Origin: Lysinibacillus fusiformis | GTDB taxonomy: Bacteria > Bacillota > Bacilli > Bacillales_A > Planococcaceae | NCBI RefSeq assembly: GCF_003049525.1 | Contig: NZ_PYWL01000012.1 | Coordinates: 1 to 64,000 of the forward strand | DNA: 64,000 nucleotides | Direction: 5' to 3' | Part shown: one piece after another, positions 6,763 through 15,393 of the stretch | Position numbering within the stretch: position 1 is the first letter of the stretch | Layout: every line of letters begins with the position of its first letter | The notes under the pieces: model-generated | Told to the model about the DNA's origin: nothing | The model's input: only the letters and a program-made list of their open reading frames with translations | The model's database searches: none | Position numbers and translations under genes: made by a program

Positions 6763-7079
6763 CGAATAGTATCGTCATATATTAGATGTTATGTATTGGC
6801 GTAATAAATGAATTGTTAATCCAGATAGCTGCGGTTCTTAATGCACGCTTTTAGCATTAAGGGACGTAGAGGTTTTATCTTTTATGTCGTTCTATTACGT
6901 TATTAAGAGATTAAGAGCAAGACCTTTGTCGTCGGTGAAAAGAACCTCCGACAGTCAGCAATGAATACAACGTTATTTATCTTTAAGGGACGCACGCTAT
7001 AAACCGCGTTATATCAACGTTTGTAGGAAATTTTGCGACGGAATTGTCGCAGACTACGCGAATAATTGGAGGATATCGT
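6763..7079 (+). promoter_or_regulatory. Structured leader upstream of the replication gene
   Basis: 317 bp without an ORF. Hairpins include CTTAATGC/GCATTAAG with an 8-nt loop (about 6838-6861) and TGCGAC/GTCGCA (about 7034-7051) just before the RBS of the helicase-like gene. Replication genes of plasmids are often controlled through such leaders by antisense RNA or attenuation. No specific mechanism can be assigned. Confidence 0.4.
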
Positions 7080-8294
7080 ATGACTAATATTACTGTTATT
7101 GATTCGATTATGGGTAGTGGAAAGACTGAATATGCTATCCAACATATGAACGAATCTAATCAGCTAGAAAGTTTTATATTTGTGACACCATTCCTAGATG
7201 AAATTCAACGTATCAAAGAGAGTGTAACTGAACGTCAATTCGTCGAGCCAACTGTTTTTAATGGCACAAACAAGCTAGAGGACTTAAAACGGCTTATTGC
7301 GAGCAATCGTGATATTGCTACAACACATAAACTTTTTTCTAAGGCAGACGACGAGATCATCGAACTATTGGAACATTCAGGGTATACGTTAATTCTTGAC
7401 GAGGTTATGGATATCGTAGAAACTGTCGCAATCCGACCCGCAGATATTAGACGATTAAAACTAAATGGCGATATTGTTGTTGATGAAAAAACTTTTCAAG
7501 TTACCTGGACGGGTGATCCTAATGATGATAGCCGTTATCGAGACATACGCGAACTAGCACAGGCGGGTAATCTTTATTTATTCCGCACCTCATTTATGGT
7601 TTGGGCATTTCCGCCAGCAGTATTCAGAGCGTTCCCAAATGCGTTAGTTTTAACTTATTTGTTCAAATGTCAAATGCAGAAATATTATTTCAATCTATAT
7701 CGTTTTGAGTTTGATTATAAGGCTGTGGAAAAGCAAGGTGAGCGCTATGAGTTAATCGAACATGATGTATATAAAGAGAATCGGGGAAAACTTCGCGGTC
7801 TAGTGACACTTTACGAAGGTAAATTAAATGACGTCGGGGTAGGCAGAAACGAGTTAAGTCAGAGTAAACTCAAAAAATACGACGACGAGAAAATGAAGCG
7901 TATTCGTGATAATGTTTCAAACTACTTCCGAAGGTATGCTGAGAACGCTAAAGCATCTGAGGTCTATATTTCGACTCTACAAGAAGTAGAGCGAGAGTTA
8001 GCACCGAGAGGATATAGCGTTGCCAAGTGTTTCATTCCTCATAATGCACGCGCTACTAATGAATATGCAAACAGACGAGCAGTTGCTTATTTACTTAATC
8101 GCTTTATGAATCGTGATAAAGCTGCATTTTTCCAAGATCATGGAATTAGTGTCAATGAGGACTTATATGCGCTAAGTGAGTTCGTCCAGTGGCTTTGGCG
8201 CTCACGAATACGTGAAGGTGAACCTATTCATGCCTATGTACCTTCTCAACGAATGCGCCAATTATTCGAAAGATGGGCAAAGTACGAAATTTAA
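7080..8294 (+). CDS. P-loop helicase-like replication protein
   Basis: 404 aa. The start at 7080 is chosen because GGAGG (7068-7072) lies 7 bases upstream; the frame is open back to 7044 without an RBS. Walker A is IMGSGKT at about residues 10-16 and Walker B is LILDEV, with a superfamily 2-like TTHKLF motif between them. This resembles origin-binding or DEAD-like helicases of Gram-positive mobile elements. With the upstream repeats it is the best candidate for the replication initiator or helicase. A truncated helicase with another role is possible, since C-terminal SF2 motifs are not obvious. Confidence 0.7.
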   Translation: MTNITVIDSIMGSGKTEYAIQHMNESNQLESFIFVTPFLDEIQRIKESVTERQFVEPTVFNGTNKLEDLKRLIASNRDIATTHKLFSKADDEIIELLEHSGYTLILDEVMDIVETVAIRPADIRRLKLNGDIVVDEKTFQVTWTGDPNDDSRYRDIRELAQAGNLYLFRTSFMVWAFPPAVFRAFPNALVLTYLFKCQMQKYYFNLYRFEFDYKAVEKQGERYELIEHDVYKENRGKLRGLVTLYEGKLNDVGVGRNELSQSKLKKYDDEKMKRIRDNVSNYFRRYAENAKASEVYISTLQEVERELAPRGYSVAKCFIPHNARATNEYANRRAVAYLLNRFMNRDKAAFFQDHGISVNEDLYALSEFVQWLWRSRIREGEPIHAYVPSQRMRQLFERWAKYEI

Positions 8295-8314
8295 AAACTA
8301 GGGGGAATCAGCCA

Positions 8315-9229
8315 ATGACTAAAACAGTCGCAGCTAAACTAAGAAAAGCGGGTCGTGCATTAATAGAAATCGCAGAAGCAGAAGGTGTCCCAATAACGTA
8401 TGAAAATGTATATCCAGGTTCCATTTTCGTAGAAAAGATTCTAAAAGCCCGACATAAACCGTTGTATAGTAAAGATTTTCCGAAGCCGAAAAAGCCGTCG
8501 ATCCTAGAACGATTTGCGAATGTTGATGAGGTGTATTTAAAACGTGCGCCTAAAGGTTCGCTAGAATATGATGCGTTGCAGTTAGTAAAGAAATCGGAGA
8601 GTGCCGAGCAAGAAAAGGCCCGCATATGTCCGCCTGTTACGGATCGCTCATACGTCGAACGCTCGGACTTTACATTGCAAGACTTATATAACGATATTCG
8701 ATCTGTCATGGAGTGGTATAGTGTCGCTACATACTTGATGCGTCTGCTGATTTTCGGAAGTGATGCATTATCTACGTATACTGACCGTCTAGATTGGGAT
8801 TATTACAGAAGTGAGCGTAAGAAATTCCGGAGTTGCCGTTACAAATACTGCTTAAATATGTTTCCGATTGAAGGCGATAATATCCGCCAGGGAGATTCTA
8901 AACGAACGGATAGTCGTTATTGCTGCGATACTTGTAAAAAAGCAGCTTATGACGCCGTGGAGCGATATAAAAAGCATGGCTCATATTTACCTGTCTATTT
9001 CTACTTAGAGCAGACCGCTGAACATATCGGAGACACAGTTAGGATGCGTGAGATAGCCAAACCTATAGAAGCAATCGAGCGTAGGAATGCTAAAGGAATC
9101 GCCACGTCACCGATGAAAGGTAAACAACGAAAAAGTGCTGGAAAGCCTGAATTTAAGCCGTTTTTAACTGTAAATATTGCCACCGGAAAAGTGGAATATA
9201 GGTCGGAAAATCCCCTATATAAGTATTAA
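8315..9229 (+). CDS. Unknown protein with Cys-rich zinc-finger-like segment (304 aa)
   Basis: The start at 8315 follows AGGGGG by about 10 bases; an upstream in-frame start at 8273 overlaps the helicase gene and has no RBS. A cysteine cluster (CRYKYCLNMF ... RYCCDTCKKAAYDAVERYKK, about residues 183-220) has the spacing of a zinc-binding finger, followed by a basic C-terminus. Similar Cys-rich segments occur in plasmid and phage DNA-binding proteins. It is co-directional with the helicase-like gene and probably part of the replication module. Confidence 0.6.
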   Translation: MTKTVAAKLRKAGRALIEIAEAEGVPITYENVYPGSIFVEKILKARHKPLYSKDFPKPKKPSILERFANVDEVYLKRAPKGSLEYDALQLVKKSESAEQEKARICPPVTDRSYVERSDFTLQDLYNDIRSVMEWYSVATYLMRLLIFGSDALSTYTDRLDWDYYRSERKKFRSCRYKYCLNMFPIEGDNIRQGDSKRTDSRYCCDTCKKAAYDAVERYKKHGSYLPVYFYLEQTAEHIGDTVRMREIAKPIEAIERRNAKGIATSPMKGKQRKSAGKPEFKPFLTVNIATGKVEYRSENPLYKY

Positions 9230-9308
9230 GGGCGGATTAAGCCCACATTTATTTTTGGGGTAGTAGCGTCTAAATGAAACACGATAAATCAAAATGAGGA
9301 GGGAGACA

Positions 9309-9545
9309 ATGGATTTGCTGTGGGAAATTTATGGAATGCGTAAACATAAGAAATTAACGCAAAAAGAGTTTGCAGAAATGCTTGGTTTTTCTCGTAGTGC
9401 TGTGAATGATATTGAAAATATGCGAAGAAATCCAAGCGAAAGCTTTTTAGTTTCATTTAATCAAATATTTCATTCTGAAAAAACGGATGAATTCTATTCT
9501 TTTTTAGATATTTTAAAGGAAAATTCATATAAATATCCAATTTAA
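9309..9545 (+). CDS. XRE-family helix-turn-helix protein (78 aa)
   Basis: The start at 9309 has GAGGAGGGA 6 bases upstream; the upstream ATG at 9294 would put the RBS inside the gene. The HTH is KKLTQKEFAEMLGFSRSAVNDIENMRRNPS (about residues 15-44, quoted in parts here only as landmarks KKLTQKEFAEML and SRSAVNDIE). It is a second XRE protein, far from the CI/Cro switch, between the replication and structural modules, so it may control the late genes. It is more A+T rich than its neighbours. Confidence 0.75.
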   Translation: MDLLWEIYGMRKHKKLTQKEFAEMLGFSRSAVNDIENMRRNPSESFLVSFNQIFHSEKTDEFYSFLDILKENSYKYPI

Positions 9546-9588
9546 CATTAACACAAAATAATGTCTTTGTAAAGGGGGGGTTATTATT

Positions 9589-9843
9589 TTGTCCGCTGAT
9601 TTGTGGCGTTTAGATAACGCAAGTTTCGCACTCTACGTCGATACCTCGCATGATCGTGAAATTCGCAACATTAAAAGGTCGCGTGATTGGAGCGTCATAG
9701 CAACATACCAAAAGAATGGACGAGTTGTTGGCTTGCAATGGCGAGTTCCAGAGTCGGACTATCGAGCAGCGAAGCGTATTGAAAAATACATTAACAAAAG
9801 TGTACATGAAATCGTTGAAACACCGTCATTAAACACGGGATAG
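9589..9843 (+). CDS. Conserved-looking small protein (84 aa), TTG start
   Basis: TTG start supported by AAAGGGGGGG ending 8 bases upstream. The sequence has regular alternation (SFALYVDTSHDREIRNIKRS, then ATYQKNGRVVGLQWRVP) suggesting a small beta-strand fold, then a helix. No family is assigned. It precedes the capsid genes. Confidence 0.6.
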   Translation: MSADLWRLDNASFALYVDTSHDREIRNIKRSRDWSVIATYQKNGRVVGLQWRVPESDYRAAKRIEKYINKSVHEIVETPSLNTG

Positions 9844-9965
9844 CATTCGGATGAACAAACACCTTACCTACCTGTCTATCGTCGCTTAAATCAAGCGAAA
9901 CGACAGATTCATGTCAATATACGTAGCCCGAAAACAAGGGTGTCCAAAACAAAGGAGGAAGAAAT

Positions 9966-10130
9966 ATGACAATCGAAAAACACGAAGTAGCCGTAGAACC
10001 AAAGTTATTTACTCAAGACGAAGTTAATTCGCTAATTAAAAAACGTTTAGCTCGCGAACGTAAAAAGAGCGCAGAATTAATTCGGCAATTATCTGATTAC
10101 ATTCAAGTGATTTCCGAAGGGGGTGAGTAG
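9966..10130 (+). CDS. Truncated scaffold-like protein (54 aa)
   Basis: RBS AAAGGAGG. The N-terminal half matches the start of the next protein: VEPKLFTQDEVNSLIKKRLARERK here against VEPKLFTQEEVGELFEQRLARERK there (quoted to align VEPKLFTQ-E-V and RLARERK). It stops after a short second helix. It ends 3 bp before the larger scaffold gene, so the two are coupled. It may be a duplicated, shortened scaffold. In SaPIs the small scaffold-like CpmB redirects capsid size, so a similar role is an attractive inference. Confidence 0.6.
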   Translation: MTIEKHEVAVEPKLFTQDEVNSLIKKRLARERKKSAELIRQLSDYIQVISEGGE

Positions 10131-10133
10131 ATT

Positions 10134-10676
10134 ATGGAACATCATGAGGAAAAAGTAGAACCGAAGTTATTTACGCAAGAAGAAGTCGGTGAGCTTTTCG
10201 AACAGCGATTAGCGCGAGAGAGAAAGGCAGATTTAACGATGGATGATATTAGGGCAGAAGCCGAGGAGTTCGCGCAAAGAGTCGGTGAATCTGATACACA
10301 ATCAGAACAAAGTATAGATATTTTACAAGCGAAAGCCAAGGAACTTGATGAACTTAAGGCTAGAATGGCTGAGCAAGAATTACAGTCGAAATTTAAACAA
10401 GCGGGTGTGACTAACTTTGATAAGTTGCGTCCGTTTTTAAATCCGGAAAAATTTGATGGCGATTCATTAGATGAACTAGTCGCAGTTTTATCGGAGTTAA
10501 AGCCGAAGCCGGTGAAGATAGGATACCCAACAAACGGTAGTCCAGCAAACGAGAGTAAAGTCTATGAAGCGCAATTACAAGACGCAGCTGCAGTCGCTAA
10601 GCAAAGCGGTCGCTCAGAGGACATCGTACGTTATTCAGCATTAAAACAAACACTTAAAAAATTCGGAGGTAAATAA
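10134..10676 (+). CDS. Capsid scaffolding protein (DUF4355-like)
   Basis: 180 aa, acidic, coiled-coil rich, with the typical scaffold start (KLFTQEEVGELFEQRLARER), a helical middle (about residues 45-90) and a C-terminal helix (about 145-175). It lies immediately upstream of the major capsid gene (2-bp gap), the standard phage order. Scaffold proteins organise capsid monomers into a procapsid and leave before maturation. RBS GGGGGTGA. Confidence 0.8.
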   Translation: MEHHEEKVEPKLFTQEEVGELFEQRLARERKADLTMDDIRAEAEEFAQRVGESDTQSEQSIDILQAKAKELDELKARMAEQELQSKFKQAGVTNFDKLRPFLNPEKFDGDSLDELVAVLSELKPKPVKIGYPTNGSPANESKVYEAQLQDAAAVAKQSGRSEDIVRYSALKQTLKKFGGK

Positions 10677-10678
10677 TT

Positions 10679-11779
10679 ATGACAAACACGCAGACAATGT
10701 ATTCAGCAGAATTAATCGGGAAAAAAGAATCGGTAGTAGATGAGATTTTATTATTAAATCCAAACCAAACGCCGCTAATTAATTTACTAGGTTTTAGTAA
10801 ACCAACAACTAATACTATTCACGCCTGGTATGAGGATGAAGTTTTCCGAACAAAAGCGAAGGTTACTGCAGCAGCAACAGATACAGCATCCGAACTAAAA
10901 GTAGATGACGTTGAACCTTTTACAGTAGATTCCATTGCTCAAATTGATGAAGAGTTAATACTAATTTCTTCAATTAATCATTCGACAAAAACCCTGACAG
11001 TGGAACGAGGTTATTCTAATACAACAGCGGTGGCTATTGCGAAAGACACTGTTATTGAGTTCCTATTCACAAGAGGCGCGGAAGGTATGGCTGCGCGAGA
11101 AGCACGCTCTAAACCTCGTACACGTGGCGATAATTATACTCAAATTTTCATGGAATCCGTATCTGTGACAGGGACAGCTCAAGCGGTAGATCAATATGGT
11201 ATTCGTGATTTGTACGACCATGAGCGAGTGAAAAAGCAATTAGAAGTAGCGTTACAGCTTGAGAAGGCTCTAATAAACGGCATTAAATACGACGATGGAC
11301 GAGTACGTCAAATGAGCGGTATCCGACAATTCATTAAGACAAACTTAACTGATGCAGGCGGACAAAAAGTAAGCATTCAAATGTTACGAGATATGGCACA
11401 AACGGTATATAAAAGTGGCGGACTTGCTAGCGGAGGTCAATATGTGTTTATCGTATCTTCCAATCAGAAAGTAGCAATCAGCGACTTACAAGGCGATAAG
11501 ATTCGAATTGTACAAGCAGAAACAGTACGTGGTCAAGTCGTAGATAAACTAGCTACAGACTTCGGAACGTTCTCAATTGTAATGAACGATAATGTAAAAG
11601 ATAACGAAATTTTATTAGTGGATCCAGCACGAATTGCTGTTAGACCGTTAAAAGGTCGAGAGTTTGGACATGTTGAGACCGCAATAACTGGCGATACGAA
11701 AGACGGTTTCGTTGTCGGCGAATATACGCTAGAGTTCTTACAAGAAAAAGCGCACGCTCGCATTAAAAACTTAGGTTAA
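10679..11779 (+). CDS. Major capsid protein (SU10/HK97-fold type)
   Basis: 366 aa; start preceded by CGGAGG. The opening (VVDEILLLNPNQTPLINLLG), an inserted beta-rich segment at about 70-130 (VDDVEPF ... IAQIDEELILISS), and the C-terminal VVGEYTLEFLQEKAHARI fit the SU10-like major capsid family, with a SGIRQFI loop in the middle. It is full length and intact, so the element probably builds its own shell. SU10-type capsids belong to tailed phages; here the gene is followed by tail genes of a different lineage. Confidence 0.8.
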   Translation: MTNTQTMYSAELIGKKESVVDEILLLNPNQTPLINLLGFSKPTTNTIHAWYEDEVFRTKAKVTAAATDTASELKVDDVEPFTVDSIAQIDEELILISSINHSTKTLTVERGYSNTTAVAIAKDTVIEFLFTRGAEGMAAREARSKPRTRGDNYTQIFMESVSVTGTAQAVDQYGIRDLYDHERVKKQLEVALQLEKALINGIKYDDGRVRQMSGIRQFIKTNLTDAGGQKVSIQMLRDMAQTVYKSGGLASGGQYVFIVSSNQKVAISDLQGDKIRIVQAETVRGQVVDKLATDFGTFSIVMNDNVKDNEILLVDPARIAVRPLKGREFGHVETAITGDTKDGFVVGEYTLEFLQEKAHARIKNLG

Positions 11780-11788
11780 TAGATTCCA

Positions 11789-11823
11789 AGGGGCTTACGA
11801 TTAATTTCGTTTGCCTCTTTTTT
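11789..11823 (+). terminator. Terminator after the capsid gene
   Basis: AGGGGC pairs with GCCTCT around an inner ACGA/TTCGT region, followed by a T run. It separates the head module from the tail module. Confidence 0.7.
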
Positions 11824-11825
11824 AT

Positions 11826-12009
11826 TACGGCGGGTTATTCCGCCACCAAGCCTTTGATACGGCGCGAGTCGTATCTTACCTACGAGGCTGTAAATTGTCA
11901 TAGGGCACTAGGCGTGGAAAACCTGGTGTCCAATCTCCGAAAAAGCGGTATTGTAGCGCCGCGCATTTGGGCGTCGTGGCTTCTACCGGCTGCGTCGCCT
12001 CTTTTTTTG
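11826..12009 (+). ncRNA. Candidate structured small RNA or packaging-site region between capsid and tail genes
   Basis: A G+C-rich ~185-bp stretch with successive hairpins: GGCGG/CCGCC (11829-11844), GATACG/CGTATC (11856-11875), CACTAGG/CCTGGTG (11906-11928) and a final GGCG...CGCC hairpin before TTTTTTT (11969-12008). A 62-codon ORF across it lacks an RBS and is not believed. It could be a small RNA or a DNA site such as pac/cos. Confidence 0.4.
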
Positions 12010-12038
12010 TATAAAAACGCAAGGGGGATGCGAGAGAA

Positions 12039-12362
12039 ATGAATAAAGCAGATAAAGAAATAGAAGTTTTAACAAATGCCACTGTATTAGCGGGCACTTT
12101 ATTAACCGCAGATGAAAGTAAACGTGAGGCGATGTTACCAAAGTTAAAAGCGCTTGAAACAGAAGTTAAAGCAACTCAACTAGAGGTTCACAAAAATTTA
12201 AAACGATTAGTAATTATGACTGTGAATTCTGCGATTAGATACTGTTCTAGTGGAAAGCCATCAGACGCAAAACTAACGCGTAGGCACGGGAATGAAGTTG
12301 CCAAAGAGTTAGGTCGTTTAAAAAGACTTGCACATCGCAAGGAGGAAAATAGATGGCCGTAA
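12039..12362 (+). CDS. Unknown helical protein (107 aa) upstream of the tape measure
   Basis: RBS AAGGGGG. All-helical and Lys/Glu rich with a basic C-terminus (KRLAHRKEENRWP). It overlaps the tape measure start by 10 bp. This position usually holds the tail-assembly chaperone in phages, but no slippery frameshift site is seen and the sequence is not recognised. Confidence 0.65.
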   Translation: MNKADKEIEVLTNATVLAGTLLTADESKREAMLPKLKALETEVKATQLEVHKNLKRLVIMTVNSAIRYCSSGKPSDAKLTRRHGNEVAKELGRLKRLAHRKEENRWP

Positions 12363-14452
12363 ATTTAACCGCGGTGTTTCGCGTAAGAGATCAAGGAACT
12401 TCGAGGCTTCGTCAGATTACATCAATGATGGACCGCATGAATCGTACAAGTCGAGCAACAGGTGAATCGCTAAGTCGATCACAATCAGCAGTGAGTAGGT
12501 TTGGTAGCGCAGTATCTTCGACATCCAATCGTATGAACGGCTTCTCCACAAGTATTAGCAGACTCCACGTTGGCTCTAACGGATTAAGCGCCTCTTTCGG
12601 TGGTTTACAGAGCACGTTGCTTGGTTTGGCTAGTGCTTATATAGGAGTAAATGGGGCTGCAAAGTTGCTGAATGCAACTATTGGACAAGCTGCTCAATTT
12701 GAGCAAAGTAAAGCAATTATTCAAGCCGCATTCCAGGACGATAATGCAACGAAGCAATACATGAAGATGGTTGATAAAATGGCTATCGATTCACCATTGC
12801 TAAATTCTGGAGACATGTTCGCAGGATCCAAAGGCCTTCTTACTTTAACTAAAGATATGGGACAACTTGGAACAGCGTGGAAACTTGTTGAGCGTCTTGT
12901 TGCCAGTGATCCAACGAAATCAATCGATGATGCCGTTCGTGGCCTTCGCGAGCTATCGTCCGGAGATACCATTTCTTTACGTGAGGTATTTAACCTCGAT
13001 AAGAACATCTTAAATGATGTTAAGGGTGGTTCATTCGAGGAACAACTCGCAGGAATAGATAAGGCTTTAAATAAGATGAATATCACTCAAAAAACTGTAG
13101 AAGCGATGGGTTCGACAACCATGGGCAGATTTAATTCCTTAAAGGAGCGCCTAGGTACGCTCTTCCGTGATGCTGGTGATAAATCAAATACAAAATTAGG
13201 CGACTTTTTAAAACGTATTAATGATTCAATCGATAAATTGGACGTAAAAAGCATTAGCGATAAACTTGGGAATTTTCTAGGGAATGTCACGGATAAGGCA
13301 ATTGCCTTGTATGACGCATTCATGAAATGGCGCAAACCAATAGCTTATGCTGTTGGCGCAGTGGCATCGTTTCTTGGTGCTCTCGCGGTCGTGGGTACAA
13401 TCTCAGCATTAGCGAATCCAATCGCGTTAATAGCGATGGGGATATCAGCTGCAGCAGTTGGTTTTAAGGCTCTTTACGACAATAGCGAGACATTTAGAGG
13501 AATTATTGATGGCATAGTCGGTAATGTTAAAACGCTATGGTCCGCATTTAAGACGGGCGGCACAGGCGGATTAGTTGATGCAATCTTCGGCAAAGGAACT
13601 TCAAATACTCTTAAAGCCAAGTTTGATGAAATTAAAGCGTACATCGCCGAAAAAGTAACGCAATTTAAGCCGATTTTCGAGAATTTAAAATCCACATTTT
13701 CTCAGGCGTGGTCTACTGTATCGGATATCCTATCGAATGCCTGGTCAATCATTGAACCGATTCTAAGTGGATTGTGGAGTAACATACAGACTGTCGGTGA
13801 CATTGGGGCAATTGTTTTTAACAATGTTATATCTCCAGCTATCTCATTCCTAGTTCAACTGTTTTCTACTTTATGGTCGATAGCAAAACCGATACTTAAG
13901 ATACTTTCGCTAGGGTTTGAGGCTTTGTCAGCGGTAATAAAGTGGGCTTGGGATAACGTTTTAGCTCCATTTGTAAATTTCATCTTAACAGGCGTAAAAA
14001 ATGCGTTTGATAACTTTTCTGGCGCTTTAAAAATCGTACAGGGTTGGTTCGAAACACTTAGCGGTTGGGTATCAACAGCATACGGTCACGTTAAGGACTT
14101 TATCGGCTTCATCTCTAGCGCTAAGCTGCCAAGCTGGATTAGTAAAGGGATAAATTCAACGGTAAACTTCGCAGGCAAATTGTTAGGATCAGGAGATAAA
14201 CCGAAGTCGCACTATCACGGAATCAGCGACGTTCCTTACGATTCTTATTATGCGAGATTGCATAAAGGGGAACGCGTTCTTACTGCGCAAGAGAATAGAT
14301 CGTACGATCAAGACAGCAATGGCGGTGGTACAGGTACTGGAGTCGTTATAACAGGCAACAACTTTACCGTTCGAGAAGAAGTTGATATTGAAAAAATTGC
14401 GTATCAACTAGCGAAATTAATCGAGAAGGAGGCGAAGTTCGTTGCTTATTAA
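12353..14452 (+). CDS. Tail tape measure protein (PBSX XkdO-like, short)
   Basis: 699 aa; RBS AAGGAGG. A Ser/Arg-rich N-terminus (about 1-80), a conserved tape-measure N-domain (about 85-300, GLASAYIGVNGAAKLLNATI), a hydrophobic segment (about 325-375), long helices with Trp repeats (about 385-590), and the typical C-terminal motif VPYDSYYARLHKGERVLT (about 625-642). In tailed phages this protein sets tail length. At 699 aa it is shorter than many siphophage and myophage tape measures. It is the only large tail gene in the element. Confidence 0.88.
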   Translation: MAVNLTAVFRVRDQGTSRLRQITSMMDRMNRTSRATGESLSRSQSAVSRFGSAVSSTSNRMNGFSTSISRLHVGSNGLSASFGGLQSTLLGLASAYIGVNGAAKLLNATIGQAAQFEQSKAIIQAAFQDDNATKQYMKMVDKMAIDSPLLNSGDMFAGSKGLLTLTKDMGQLGTAWKLVERLVASDPTKSIDDAVRGLRELSSGDTISLREVFNLDKNILNDVKGGSFEEQLAGIDKALNKMNITQKTVEAMGSTTMGRFNSLKERLGTLFRDAGDKSNTKLGDFLKRINDSIDKLDVKSISDKLGNFLGNVTDKAIALYDAFMKWRKPIAYAVGAVASFLGALAVVGTISALANPIALIAMGISAAAVGFKALYDNSETFRGIIDGIVGNVKTLWSAFKTGGTGGLVDAIFGKGTSNTLKAKFDEIKAYIAEKVTQFKPIFENLKSTFSQAWSTVSDILSNAWSIIEPILSGLWSNIQTVGDIGAIVFNNVISPAISFLVQLFSTLWSIAKPILKILSLGFEALSAVIKWAWDNVLAPFVNFILTGVKNAFDNFSGALKIVQGWFETLSGWVSTAYGHVKDFIGFISSAKLPSWISKGINSTVNFAGKLLGSGDKPKSHYHGISDVPYDSYYARLHKGERVLTAQENRSYDQDSNGGGTGTGVVITGNNFTVREEVDIEKIAYQLAKLIEKEAKFVAY

Positions 14453-14783
14453 ACCAAAGGTTCCGACAGAAGGCAGTGGGGGTACGCGGTTGGTTGGGAT
14501 AATGCAGGCCGTGGGATATAACTCTGGTGGTACTTTAAAGGCGGCAACTGTAACAAGTGAGCATCCGAATTTAAAAGTTCTTCTCGATGCTGACACTTTG
14601 GAAATTGACGATGATATTATCGTATGTAATCCGCATTTATTACCTTATACAGAAACAGTGAGGATTAACGGTCAGGTCACGACTATTGAGTACGACAATA
14701 AGCTGAAAGTAGGCGTTCGGGTGTTAGTATTCGAGTCGGAACATCAGCAACAACTATATGTATTATCGTTATCAGATGAATGA
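14442..14783 (+). CDS. DUF2577-like tail protein (113 aa)
   Basis: TTG start with AAGGAGG nine bases upstream, overlapping the tape measure stop. A beta-rich pattern (LKVLLDADTLEIDDDIIVCN ... KVGVRVLVFES...QQLYVLS) fits DUF2577/XkdR-neighbour proteins found next to tape measure genes in PBSX-type myophages, where they act around the tail hub or baseplate. The assignment is by pattern and context only. Confidence 0.6.
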   Translation: MLIKPKVPTEGSGGTRLVGIMQAVGYNSGGTLKAATVTSEHPNLKVLLDADTLEIDDDIIVCNPHLLPYTETVRINGQVTTIEYDNKLKVGVRVLVFESEHQQQLYVLSLSDE

Positions 14784-14788
14784 CGAAG

Positions 14789-14827
14789 AAGGCAGGCATC
14801 GAGATTACAGCGGTGCTTGCCTTTTCT
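14789..14827 (+). terminator. Terminator after the tail genes
   Basis: AAGGCAGGCATCG pairs with CGGTGCTTGCCTT and TTTT follows. Confidence 0.8.
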
Positions 14828-14853
14828 AATAAAACGAACTGAGGAGCGATGAA

Positions 14854-15393
14854 ATGACGACTCTTGATATTGAAAAGTTAAAAGAAAAATCGAAGAGATT
14901 ACGTGAAGCTAAAGAACGTGAAGATAAGGATCGTGGCTATTGTATATTACCGAGAAACACTTACGCACCAAAGGTTAGCGATACATGGGCATTGGAGGTC
15001 CATCGTAAATACTGGCCAGAGATTAAGCCATTCTTATTAGATTACGCTTCGTTAATTTTAGATGCAAAAGCACTCATAGCTGTTGGCGATTCTGACAAGA
15101 TCAGAGAATGGGCCGAGGTACTGTCTGTCGCGGAATTGTGCCAGGACCGATATTTACGTCTACAACTCCATCTTGTCGCTGGTGTTTATTTAGCGATAGC
15201 CATCGATGGTAAACCTCACCGAGGCTTTAATTACGCCAATCTAGCGCAATTAATCGCAAGAACATGCAGTCATTATCCTCCGAGCGTTTACGATGGCTAC
15301 AAAGGTGACTATGACGGGGATTTTGACGGATATTATGCGACAAAACGCGAGGAGGTATTGGAATGGAAACAGACGTATTGCATCGAGAATTAG
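14854..15393 (+). CDS. Unknown protein A of a tandem paralogous pair (179 aa)
   Basis: Weak RBS TGAGGAG. A basic N-terminal helix (about 1-30), then VSDTWALEVHRKYWPEIKPF, LLDYASLILDAK and a C-terminal Asp/Tyr-rich motif (YDGDFDGYYATKREEVLEW). The next gene has the same landmarks in the same order, so the two arose by duplication. No known family. It sits between the tail module and the small-terminase-like gene. Confidence 0.65.
   Translation: MTTLDIEKLKEKSKRLREAKEREDKDRGYCILPRNTYAPKVSDTWALEVHRKYWPEIKPFLLDYASLILDAKALIAVGDSDKIREWAEVLSVAELCQDRYLRLQLHLVAGVYLAIAIDGKPHRGFNYANLAQLIARTCSHYPPSVYDGYKGDYDGDFDGYYATKREEVLEWKQTYCIEN

Noticed and set aside
11854..12042. 62-aa ORF between the capsid and tail genes
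   Set aside because: No RBS, and it overlaps several stable hairpins; the sequence behaves as RNA or site rather than protein.
12353..14452. Programmed frameshift in the gene upstream of the tape measure
   Set aside because: No slippery heptamer with downstream extension was seen in the 107-aa gene; the overlap with the tape measure is a simple coupled start.
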